In this document: one piece after another, positions 1-6,616 of the stretch
Layout of the letters: the number at the start of each line of letters is the position of its first letter
How positions within the stretch are numbered: the stretch's first letter is position 1
Origin: Pseudomonadota bacterium
Lineage (GTDB): Bacteria; Pseudomonadota; Gammaproteobacteria; Pseudomonadales; Azotimanducaceae
Reading direction: 5' to 3'
NCBI GenBank assembly: GCA_027622495.1
Contig: JAQBYL010000171.1
Location: forward strand, 1 to 8,366
DNA length: 8,366 nucleotides
Program-made: the position numbers and the translations under genes
Notes under the pieces: generated by a model
Told to the model about the DNA's origin: nothing
The model's input: only the letters and a program-made list of their open reading frames with translations
Database searches by the model: none

Positions 1-2
1 GC

Positions 3-803
3 AACGAATACGGCTGGGTAGGTCGTCTTGCTGATTCGATCAATCAGCAACCAGACCCCAACATGATGATCAACGTGGGCACGGCCCAATCTCTTGCAGT
101 CAAAAGCCGCATCCACAATCCGGTTGTCTTCGACGACCCTGAACGCTTTCGGCGCATGGCCCTGGCGGGCGAAGGGTCCGTGCTGGACCTGGTGAGCAAT
201 GAACCCACGGCTAATGCCACGCAAGCTTATCTGAATCGTGTGGCTGCCAGCGCAAAGGATGCATCCAGCGTGGTCAGGCAGGCCTGGTCCCGGTACAAAA
301 CGCCCATCGATTACGGGATTGCGCCCATCGATCTTCCCAAGGTCGCCGCCTGTATCGCAGCAGACATGCCCACCCGTCTTTATTACGTTTCGTTCCGCAA
401 CAATGCTTTCGACACACACGTCGCCCAGCCGGCTCTGCATCAACGCCTGCTGACATACGCCTGTGATGGTATTCATGCGTTCATCAAAGATATGGAACGG
501 ATCAACCGAGCCGACCAGGTGCTGGTGATGGCCTTTTCTGAATTCGGTCGAAGGGTCCCGGAGAATTCCAACCTGGGAACAGACCATGGTGCCGCTAACG
601 TGATGTTCATGGCGGGCAGGCCGGTGAACGGTGGGCACTACGGTAGTATTCCGAGTCTTGTTGATCTTGATGCTGGTGACAACCTCATCGCAACCACCGA
701 CTTCCGTCGCGTGTATGCAACCGCGATCGACGGCTGGATGAATCCCGGTGCGGCGCAAAGCGTTCTGGGAGGACACTTCGAAAGCCTTCCGTTATTCGCA
801 TAA
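3..803 (+). CDS. DUF1501 family protein, C-terminal part (cut by left edge)
   Basis: The reading frame is open from position 3, so the gene continues to the left of the window. The first in-frame ATG at 63 is internal, because the codons before it (NEYGWVGRLADSI...) already read as protein. About 267 residues are visible. The C-terminal part carries the DUF1501 hallmark: a FSEFGRR stretch followed about ten residues later by GTDHGAANVMF, encoded near 534-609. This fold is related to the alkaline phosphatase/sulfatase superfamily, and family members are usually exported, but the N-terminus that would carry the signal peptide is outside the window. The biochemical role of the family is not established. 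In many genomes a DUF1800 gene lies just upstream, which cannot be checked here. Only 42 bases separate it from the PQQ dehydrogenase, with no terminator seen, so the two are probably co-transcribed. The family call is firm; any function would be a guess. Confidence 0.88.
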   Translation, partial: NEYGWVGRLADSINQQPDPNMMINVGTAQSLAVKSRIHNPVVFDDPERFRRMALAGEGSVLDLVSNEPTANATQAYLNRVAASAKDASSVVRQAWSRYKTPIDYGIAPIDLPKVAACIAADMPTRLYYVSFRNNAFDTHVAQPALHQRLLTYACDGIHAFIKDMERINRADQVLVMAFSEFGRRVPENSNLGTDHGAANVMFMAGRPVNGGHYGSIPSLVDLDAGDNLIATTDFRRVYATAIDGWMNPGAAQSVLGGHFESLPLFA

Positions 804-830
804 TACTTAACCAAGCTCGAAACCATTTGG

Positions 831-840
831 GGGAAAGGAG
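831..840 (+). promoter_or_regulatory. Ribosome binding site of the PQQ dehydrogenase gene
   Basis: A purine-rich run GGGAAAGGAG ends five bases before the ATG at 846. It matches the anti-Shine-Dalgarno sequence well and fixes the start of the dehydrogenase. The 42-base gap after the DUF1501 stop holds nothing else that I can see, neither a hairpin nor a clear promoter. Confidence 0.75.
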
Positions 841-845
841 AAACC

Positions 846-3065
846 ATGCGCAATCTGTTCTGGGTGATCGGCGTTGCCGTCATCGTTGCGATTTTTTATG
901 TGATGAATTCAGCAGATGATGAATCGACGACACAACAAAACGAGGCCTCGAGCGCACAGACCTCGCCAGCGCCGACCATCGGCCTGATCGACGATGAACG
1001 AATCAAGCAGGCCGAAAGCGAGCCTGGTAACTGGCTCGCCTACGGTCGTACCTACGAGGAACAGCGCTTTTCTCCGCTGACCCAGATCAACCGGGACAAC
1101 GTCAAAGATCTGAAACTCGAGTGGTTCCGCGACATGGGCACCAACCGTGCGCAGGAATCCACGCCCATCGTGGTTGATGGAATCATGTTTCTAACCAGTT
1201 CATGGAGCAAGGTCTACGCGATCAAGGCAACGACCGGTGAAGTTATCTGGTCATACGACCCCAAAGTTCCAGGCGAATGGGGTCGGCGTGCCTGCTGCGA
1301 TGTGGTGAACCGTGGCGTCGCCGTGTACAAGGGTCGCGTCTACGTAGGGAGCCTTGATGGCCGGCTGATCGCCCTGGATGCCGGCACCGGCAAACTGGTC
1401 TGGGAAGTAGATACCATCATCGACCGCGATCGGTTCTATACCATCACCGGTGCACCGCGGGCAGCGAAGGGAAAGATCTATATCGGCAATGGGGGTGCTG
1501 AGTTTGGCGTGCGTGGTTATGTTACGGCCTATGATGCAGAAACCGGCGAGCAGGCGTGGCGGTTTTACACTGTGCCAGGTAACCCATCATTACCGTTCGA
1601 ACACCCAGAAATGGAAATGGCCGCAGACACCTGGAAGGGTGGCGAATGGTGGGAAATCGGAGGCGGTGGAACGGTGTGGAACTCCATTGTTTACGATCAG
1701 GATTTCAACAACATCTACATCGGCGTTGGGAACGGATCACCCTGGACCAGGGTGATTCGATCTCCCGGTGGCGGTGATAACCTGTTCCTTTCCTCCATCG
1801 TTGCGCTGGACGCCGATACCGGCAAGATGAAGTGGTACTACCAGACGACACCCGGTGACAACTGGGACTACACCGCCGTGCAGGACATTGCTCTTGCAGA
1901 CATGGAAGTAGACGGCGAAATGCGCAAGGTGCTGTTGCAGGCGCCCAAGAACGGCTTCTTCTACGTGCTCGATCGAGCCGACGGCAAACTGCTTCGGGCC
2001 AAGCCTTACGCAGCAGTTAACTGGGCAACTCATGTGGATATGGACACAGGCCGACCGGTTGAGAATCCCGAGCTCAGTTACCTTGAAAAAGCCAAATGGA
2101 TTCTTCCGGGCCCATTAGGCGCGCACAACTGGCAGGCCATGTCGGTAGATGTGGACGCAGGGGTGGTCTACATCCCGGTGCAGGAAAATCCGCTGATCTA
2201 CAGCATGTCGCAGGAATGGCAGCAGACGGGTCTGTACAAACGCAACCCCGGCGGCTGGAACCTCGGCATTGAACTCGGCGCGATCGCGCAGGTTTTTCTC
2301 GAAAACATTGCTTCACAGCCCACACCGAAAGGTTATCTCAAGGCGTTCGATCCACTGACTGGTGAAGAACGCTGGGCAGTCGAGATTCCCCACTACTGGA
2401 ACGGCGGTGTGCTTGGCACGGCCGGTGGTCTGGTTTTTCAGGGTGATGCACTGGGCATGCTGAGCGCATACGACAAAGATACGGGCGAAGCTCTCTGGCA
2501 ATTCAATACCTACACATCAATGCTGGCACCACCGATAACCTTTGAGATCGATGGTGTGCAGTATGTGTCGATCCTCACAGGTAACGGTGGCGCCGATCTG
2601 TTCGCCGGCGCACCCATGGAGCCGGTCGCGACCCCTGCATCGTTCACCTATGGCAACTATGGCCGTCTGCTGGTGTTCAGTCTGAACGGCAGCGAAACCC
2701 TGCCAGCTCCAACCGTTGTCGATCAGAACATACCCGAACAGACCCTGTCGGATATGAGCAATGAAGACATCGCTCTCGGCGAGCGCCGCTACGGTGAATT
2801 CTGCGCCGTCTGCCATGGCCTGATCGCCCGGTCAGGTGGATCCATACCCGATCTTCGGCTTTCGGATGCCGGTCGTCAGCAGGCCTTCCGGCAGATCGTG
2901 CTGGATGGCATTCTGGCCGCCAGCGGTATGGCAGCCTTCGACGATGTATTGAGCGTCGAAGACGTGGATCGGATTCAGGCGTATGTCAAAGCCCGGGCTC
3001 ATGAGGACCGCGAGGTTGCCCTCGGTAACTCAGACGCACCCCGGTTGACCTGGTTGGCGGACTGA
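846..3065 (+). CDS. PQQ-dependent quinohemoprotein dehydrogenase with C-terminal cytochrome c
   Basis: This 739-residue periplasmic enzyme is predicted to oxidise an alcohol or similar substrate with pyrroloquinoline quinone and to pass electrons to its own haem. Residues 2-20 are hydrophobic without a lipobox Cys, so it is exported or membrane-anchored. The beta-propeller follows, with repeated tryptophan-docking patterns such as GTGKLVWE and DTGEALWQF. Visible key residues are the vicinal disulfide pair C150-C151 that packs on PQQ, E219 and N296 as probable calcium ligands, and D341 in GDNWDYTA as the probable catalytic base. The cytochrome c domain has C653-A-V-C656-H657, with M695 in SGMAAF as the likely sixth haem ligand. 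Size and order fit type II quinohemoprotein alcohol dehydrogenases. The substrate cannot be read from the sequence, and other PQQ dehydrogenases of this layout act on polyethylene glycol, tetrahydrofurfuryl alcohol or polyvinyl alcohol. It follows the DUF1501 gene and ends ten bases before the hairpin at 3076. Confidence 0.92.
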   Translation: MRNLFWVIGVAVIVAIFYVMNSADDESTTQQNEASSAQTSPAPTIGLIDDERIKQAESEPGNWLAYGRTYEEQRFSPLTQINRDNVKDLKLEWFRDMGTNRAQESTPIVVDGIMFLTSSWSKVYAIKATTGEVIWSYDPKVPGEWGRRACCDVVNRGVAVYKGRVYVGSLDGRLIALDAGTGKLVWEVDTIIDRDRFYTITGAPRAAKGKIYIGNGGAEFGVRGYVTAYDAETGEQAWRFYTVPGNPSLPFEHPEMEMAADTWKGGEWWEIGGGGTVWNSIVYDQDFNNIYIGVGNGSPWTRVIRSPGGGDNLFLSSIVALDADTGKMKWYYQTTPGDNWDYTAVQDIALADMEVDGEMRKVLLQAPKNGFFYVLDRADGKLLRAKPYAAVNWATHVDMDTGRPVENPELSYLEKAKWILPGPLGAHNWQAMSVDVDAGVVYIPVQENPLIYSMSQEWQQTGLYKRNPGGWNLGIELGAIAQVFLENIASQPTPKGYLKAFDPLTGEERWAVEIPHYWNGGVLGTAGGLVFQGDALGMLSAYDKDTGEALWQFNTYTSMLAPPITFEIDGVQYVSILTGNGGADLFAGAPMEPVATPASFTYGNYGRLLVFSLNGSETLPAPTVVDQNIPEQTLSDMSNEDIALGERRYGEFCAVCHGLIARSGGSIPDLRLSDAGRQQAFRQIVLDGILAASGMAAFDDVLSVEDVDRIQAYVKARAHEDREVALGNSDAPRLTWLAD

Positions 3066-3075
3066 GCGCAACAAA

Positions 3076-3105
3076 TCTGAAGCCGTGTGTAAACGCGGCT
3101 TCAGA
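3076..3105 (-). terminator. Hairpin terminator between convergent units, mainly for the leftward operon
   Basis: A 10-bp perfect stem (TCTGAAGCCG against CGGCTTCAGA) extends inward by one G-T wobble and one G-C pair around a six-base loop. It lies ten bases after the dehydrogenase stop and twelve bases after the stop of the leftward operon. Read leftward, the stem is followed by TTTGTTG, a usable T-rich tail. Read rightward, it is followed by CCATTTGAAC, which is weak. I therefore assign it to the minus-strand operon, and it may act in both directions. Confidence 0.78.
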
Positions 3106-3117
3106 CCATTTGAACGT

Positions 3118-3675
3118 TCAACTCCCCTTGGGGGGCAGGGACGGTGGCGGAGCTCGAAAGAATTCAAACATGGGTTCCCCGCCGCCTTCGCCAGCAACCG
3201 ATGCTTCGCCCGTATACTGTTCACCGGTTTCGGCATCCAGCTCTTCTTCGCGCAGCACGCTGCGGCTCATGGTGCCATTGAGAATTTCACCTTCTTCCAA
3301 CTGCTCCAGGACCTCCTGTGCCTGCTCGGCACTTTTTTCATCCCATGGGATCTGGTGAGCACGGGGTGGACCGAACGGAAGGTCTGCCTCATCCAGCCTG
3401 CGCACCCAGAAATAGATCGCCCCGTCAGCACCAGTCACCTTGTCTGGCTCATCAACGGTTACCCAGTGAACGCGGAAGTTCTCAGGCAGTGCATCAGCAG
3501 TCGCCCAACCCATCAACTGATGGTGCCCCCACCAGGCGACGATGTAGAGGCCTGTGACCAGAACAATTGCGAGCACTTTGATCCACGCGCGGTAAGGTGT
3601 GGCCAGATTAAGATTAAGCAGGAGGGCTGCAACCACCACATAGGCGAGCGTCAGGGCGACTGCAAGCGGGGTCAA
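3118..3675 (-). CDS. Small two-helix membrane protein of unknown function
   Basis: I do not recognise this 185-residue protein. Two hydrophobic segments sit at about residues 4-24 and 31-52, the second rich in aromatic residues (YIVAWWGHH). A soluble C-terminal part follows, with a strand-like stretch (GAIYFWVRRLDEADLPFGPP), an acidic helix near residues 110-130 (SAEQAQEVLEQLEEGE) and a proline-rich end (PPPSLPPKGS). The start is TTG at 3675, overlapping the TGA stop of the previous gene (TTGA), which points to translational coupling; only weak Shine-Dalgarno sequence precedes it, and no ATG lies nearby. It is the last gene before the terminator. Its position directly after a TolQ/MotA-like channel and an ExbD/MotB-like protein suggests that it is a third subunit of that membrane complex. 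This is inference from gene order only. Confidence 0.7.
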   Translation of the reverse strand: MTPLAVALTLAYVVVAALLLNLNLATPYRAWIKVLAIVLVTGLYIVAWWGHHQLMGWATADALPENFRVHWVTVDEPDKVTGADGAIYFWVRRLDEADLPFGPPRAHQIPWDEKSAEQAQEVLEQLEEGEILNGTMSRSVLREEELDAETGEQYTGEASVAGEGGGEPMFEFFRAPPPSLPPKGS

Positions 3676-4289
3676 GGTTTGCCGCCGGTTGCTTTGACCA
3701 GAAGCGGCTTTCTGAGCGTGTTGGTCCCGGCGATCTCACCTTGCGCGTCGAGCGTGAAGCGCGCTGCGGTCTGTTCATCACCCGTTCCAGTCAGATTAAC
3801 AGTACCGTAGTAGACCAGAGTCACAGTCGGATTGAGCTTCTCGATCTTTACGGTGACGGCAAGCGGCGCTTTGTAGTTTGCCTGATAGTGCAGCAGGTTC
3901 ACTACATACTCACCGGGTTTAAGCGCGCGCAATGTCACCGTTTCCTGATTGATCGGATTGGAGATCTCAACCCCATCCAACACGATCCGATCCTGGAACA
4001 GACCACGGTCATCGCGATCCAGATGCATGAGGGCGGTGTCGCGATTGTGATACCAGACCAGGTTTCCCTGAGGATCTTCAACAAGCGTGTCTACATCATC
4101 AGGATGTCGATCTTCCCATCGGACCGTAATCAGAACTTCGGCTTTGTTTTCAACATCTCCAGCATCTGTTGGATCACTGATCAGGGTGAAAGCGGTGACG
4201 AACAGAAACGCAAACCCAAGCAGAGCATTGAACAACAGGTCGGTGAACGCATCCTGGGAATCGTTAGGAGCAACGTCAGTCAGCCGCAT
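3672..4289 (-). CDS. Single-pass MotB/ExbD-like membrane protein with beta-rich outer domain
   Basis: From the ATG at 4289 the protein has 205 residues. A GTG two codons earlier at 4295 is a possible alternative start. A short N-terminus leads into FTDLLFNALLGFAFLFV (residues 15-31), one transmembrane helix with D17 near its start. That arrangement resembles the proton-accepting Asp of MotB, ExbD and TolR. The outer part (about residues 48-205) is not the OmpA-like peptidoglycan-binding domain of MotB. Instead it has W58, then DDVDTLVEDPQGN (64-76), a D/R-rich loop (91-95) and LKPGEYVVNLLHY. This resembles DUF2135-type beta-sandwich domains with a W...D-D...DP-G pattern, but I see that as resemblance only. 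The start overlaps the end of the channel gene by 14 bases, and the stop overlaps the TTG of the next gene. It is probably the helix partner of the upstream TolQ/MotA-like protein. Confidence 0.78.
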   Translation of the reverse strand: MRLTDVAPNDSQDAFTDLLFNALLGFAFLFVTAFTLISDPTDAGDVENKAEVLITVRWEDRHPDDVDTLVEDPQGNLVWYHNRDTALMHLDRDDRGLFQDRIVLDGVEISNPINQETVTLRALKPGEYVVNLLHYQANYKAPLAVTVKIEKLNPTVTLVYYGTVNLTGTGDEQTAARFTLDAQGEIAGTNTLRKPLLVKATGGKP

Positions 4290-4950
4290 GGTCACCCAGA
4301 TACAGGTCTGTCAGGACAGCCAGGCGGTTACACAACTGCACAGCGGATGTGTCAAGCACGTGGTACTGCACTTTCAACAGAGTACTCGTCACCAGACCGG
4401 CAAGCGTGGTGTACAGCGCAACCGCCATGCCCCCGCTCATCGAACTCAAGAGCCGCTGCATCAGACTGGGATCAAACTCTTTGAGCTCCCCCACAGGCAA
4501 CAGCATCAGGATGAAACCGACGATGGTCCCGAGCAGGCCGAGTTTCAGCAGCACGTCACTCAAAAAATGTCCAAGTGCATGCCGGTTGAGCAGCTCATCA
4601 TTGAACGCGCTTAACAAAGCCGCAGGGTCATTGTCTTTCTTGGCGTTGAGGTTGCCGAAGAAACGGCCCAAGAGACCAATCTGCACCGGGGTATGCGGTC
4701 CGCCCTGTTCGAACTGACTTTCCAGACCGTAAAAATGCCTCCGTTCGATGGATAGCCCTCGAGCAAGCCACAGCCAATGCAGCGTCGCGATCAGATAGAT
4801 CACGAAAATCACATATGAGATATAGCTTCGGTCCGAAGTCAGCGCCAGGGTCAAGAGACCCTTTTGCGCCACAACAAAAAAACCAAAGGCGATCAACCCG
4901 AGAATGATCAGCGCGCGCAGAATCAGATTGGAATCAGTAAGCGGATTCAC
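4276..4950 (-). CDS. MotA/TolQ/ExbB-family proton channel-like protein
   Basis: This 224-residue inner-membrane protein has four likely helices at about residues 9-29, 43-65, 127-152 and 171-196. The last two carry the family signature: GLLGTIVGFI (138-147) and GGMAVALYTTLAGLVTSTLL (173-192), the small-residue helices that line the ion path in ExbB, TolQ and MotA. A cytoplasmic loop of about 60 residues lies between helices 2 and 3. By analogy it forms a multimer around the single helix of the next protein and uses the ion gradient to drive motion or force across the envelope. It starts with GTG at 4950, overlapping the TGA of the dehalogenase gene by four bases, which implies translational coupling. 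The family call is strong. Which subfamily it belongs to, and what it drives, are unknown. Neither TonB, TolA/TolB nor flagellar genes are in view. Confidence 0.85.
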   Translation of the reverse strand: MNPLTDSNLILRALIILGLIAFGFFVVAQKGLLTLALTSDRSYISYVIFVIYLIATLHWLWLARGLSIERRHFYGLESQFEQGGPHTPVQIGLLGRFFGNLNAKKDNDPAALLSAFNDELLNRHALGHFLSDVLLKLGLLGTIVGFILMLLPVGELKEFDPSLMQRLLSSMSGGMAVALYTTLAGLVTSTLLKVQYHVLDTSAVQLCNRLAVLTDLYLGDHAAD

Positions 4951-5825
4951 GCATTAAGCTCGCGCAGCCAGACCGAAAGGGCCTGCCCGATCGCATCGGG
5001 AGAATCTTCCTGCAGGAAATGACTGCCGGGCACCGTCACTTCCTTCTGGTTGGGCCAGCTTCGACAGTGCTCACGCGGTTCGCCGGTAAGAAGAGCACCA
5101 GGCTCTGCGTTGACAAAAAGCTTAGGAACATCGGCAGCTTTTAACCAGTCGGAATAGGCCGCGACAGCTGCGACCACCTCCGCAGGTTCACCGTTAATCG
5201 GAATCTGCCGGGGCCAGGTCAGCGTCGGTCGTCTTGCCTCACCGGGCTCATTGAACGGACGTCGATATTCATCCATCTCTGCTTCTTGAAGCTTCCGGAG
5301 AATCGATCCCGGAAGTACCCGTTCAACAAATATGTTATTCGCAAGCACCATTGCTTCACCCGCTGCTGAACGGAAACCCTCGAACACCCCGCGCGCATCG
5401 CTTGGGAACTGATCCCACGTCAGAGGTTGAACGATCGCCTCCATGTAGCAGATCGCACGCACTGCCTCACGATGACGGTTTGCCCAGTGAAAACCCAGGG
5501 CAGAACCCCAGTCATGAATTACGAATGTGACATTTTCTGTGACCCCAAGCGCATCCAGGGCGGTATCAAAATAGCGGGCATGCTCGGCGAACGTGTAACG
5601 GGCTGGCCCGGAATCGGGCAGTTTGTCGGAGTCCCCCATACCGATCAGATCCAGCGCAATGCAACGCCCCTGATCTTTTACGTGCGGCATTATGTTACGC
5701 CACAGGTACGATGACGTCGGATTGCCATGTTGAAAAACAATCGGGTCGCCCTCGCCCATTTCAACTACGGCCATCTGGCGGCCGAGAACATCAATTTTCC
5801 GTTTTGGATGAGCCTTGCTCGTCAT
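4947..5825 (-). CDS. Haloalkane dehalogenase, LinB-like (HLD subfamily II)
   Basis: This alpha/beta hydrolase of 292 residues cleaves carbon-halogen bonds, giving an alcohol and a halide. The sequence lines up without gaps with my memory of LinB from Sphingobium across most of its length, including HGNPTSSYLWRNIMPH and DLIGMGDSDKL. Numbered from the ATG at 5825, the catalytic set is complete: nucleophile D105 in VIHDWGSALGF, base H269 in GSHFLQEDSPD, acid E129 in CYMEAI, and the halide-binding pair N35 and W106. The Glu acid and the Asn-Trp pair define subfamily II. The tunnel-lining Leu177 of LinB is a Ser here (residue 174). ATG at 5825 is preferred over TTG at 5831, because GGGAG lies seven bases before the ATG and only one before the TTG. 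It starts two bases after the crotonase stop and overlaps the channel gene by four bases. The substrate is not predictable; Renilla-type luciferases share this fold. Confidence 0.92.
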   Translation of the reverse strand: MTSKAHPKRKIDVLGRQMAVVEMGEGDPIVFQHGNPTSSYLWRNIMPHVKDQGRCIALDLIGMGDSDKLPDSGPARYTFAEHARYFDTALDALGVTENVTFVIHDWGSALGFHWANRHREAVRAICYMEAIVQPLTWDQFPSDARGVFEGFRSAAGEAMVLANNIFVERVLPGSILRKLQEAEMDEYRRPFNEPGEARRPTLTWPRQIPINGEPAEVVAAVAAYSDWLKAADVPKLFVNAEPGALLTGEPREHCRSWPNQKEVTVPGSHFLQEDSPDAIGQALSVWLRELNA

Positions 5826-5827
5826 GC

Positions 5828-6616
5828 TCAAGCTCCCTTGAACTGTGGTTTACGTTTTTCAAGGAATGCATGCATGCCTTCCTGACCGTCGGCAGTGAGC
5901 GCAAGGCTTGAGATGGCACGCGCCTCCAGTTCCATCTGTGATTCCAGGGTCTGGTCGAACGAACCGTTCAGCAGGCTTTTGACCGCGGCGTATGCAAGGG
6001 TTGGACCGTCTGCAAGCGTACCCGCAAGCGCAAGCGTCGTGCTGAGTACCTGATCATCCGCCACGACCTGGTTCACAATCCCCCACTCAAGCGCCTCATT
6101 TGCGTTCAACAGCCTGTTAGTGAGCATCAATTCGCGGGTCCGGCGATCGCCGATTTTGCGCGGCATGTAAAAGGTTGAACTGCCATCCGGTGAAAGACCG
6201 GCACGGGTGTAAGCCATGGTGAATACGGCAGATTGAGCAGCAACGGCCAGATCACAGGCCATCACCAGTGAAAAACCAGCGCCCGCCGCTGTGCCATTGA
6301 CTGCTGCGAGGACCGGCGCTTTACAGCGCGCCAGTCGCGAAAGGCCAAGATGCAGATCGCCAGTCATCTTCTTCATCAGACTCTGCGCGCCTGCACCGGC
6401 CGCGGCAAATGCGCCCAGATCACCGCCGGCACAGAACATGCGCCCGGTACCCGTCAGAACCACGGCACGGATCCGGGGATCGTCGTCGATCAGGATCGAT
6501 ACATCGTTAATTTCGCGTGCGCAGGCCGGGCTCATCGCATTACCGGCTTCCGGCCGGTTCAAAGTAACCGTCGCCACTCCCTGGGCGACATCAAAGAGCA
6601 GCGTTTCAAACCCCAT
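5828..6616 (-). CDS. Enoyl-CoA hydratase/isomerase (crotonase) family protein, PaaG-like
   Basis: This 262-residue cytoplasmic enzyme has full crotonase length. FCAGGDL (61-67) and NGTAAGAGF (107-115) form the CoA-binding and oxyanion-hole region; the C-terminal helix region ends FLEKRKPQFKG. The two glutamates that hydrate enoyl-CoA in the classical enzyme are absent: their positions hold S116 and Y136. Instead D144 is present in GLSPDGSST, as in PaaG (ring-epoxide isomerase) and delta3,delta2-enoyl-CoA isomerases. An isomerase or other CoA-thioester reaction is therefore more likely than hydration. The same Asp site is also used by 4-chlorobenzoyl-CoA dehalogenase, noted because of the dehalogenase next door. 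The ATG at 6616 directly follows the TetR stop (TAAATG) and is preceded by GGGAAGGGGAAG, a good ribosome site. The superfamily is certain; the exact reaction is open. Confidence 0.9.
   Translation of the reverse strand: MGFETLLFDVAQGVATVTLNRPEAGNAMSPACAREINDVSILIDDDPRIRAVVLTGTGRMFCAGGDLGAFAAAGAGAQSLMKKMTGDLHLGLSRLARCKAPVLAAVNGTAAGAGFSLVMACDLAVAAQSAVFTMAYTRAGLSPDGSSTFYMPRKIGDRRTRELMLTNRLLNANEALEWGIVNQVVADDQVLSTTLALAGTLADGPTLAYAAVKSLLNGSFDQTLESQMELEARAISSLALTADGQEGMHAFLEKRKPQFKGA

Noticed and set aside
3085..4484. Two long plus-strand ORFs (3085-3810, 241 codons, and 3741-4484, 247 codons) opposite the membrane-protein genes
   Set aside because: They overlap each other and lie antisense to three genes with clear membrane helices and coupled starts. 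Their translations have no recognisable domain, and the first begins inside the terminator hairpin. They are shadows of coding bias.
3118..4950. Zorya-type anti-phage system
   Set aside because: The MotA-like and MotB-like pair recalls ZorA/ZorB, but no ZorC/ZorD-like or nuclease gene follows. The channel protein lacks the long cytoplasmic tail of ZorA, and the outer domain is not the peptidoglycan-binding type. The operon ends at a terminator after one small gene.
5826..5831. TTG at 5831 as the haloalkane dehalogenase start
   Set aside because: The GGGAG ribosome site is only one base from this TTG but seven bases from the ATG at 5825, so the ATG is the better start.
6012..6034. Repeated GCAAGCG units inside the crotonase gene
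   Set aside because: They encode an ordinary Ala/Leu-rich helix in frame and do not recur with regular spacing. This is codon-level repetition, not a CRISPR or a regulatory repeat.
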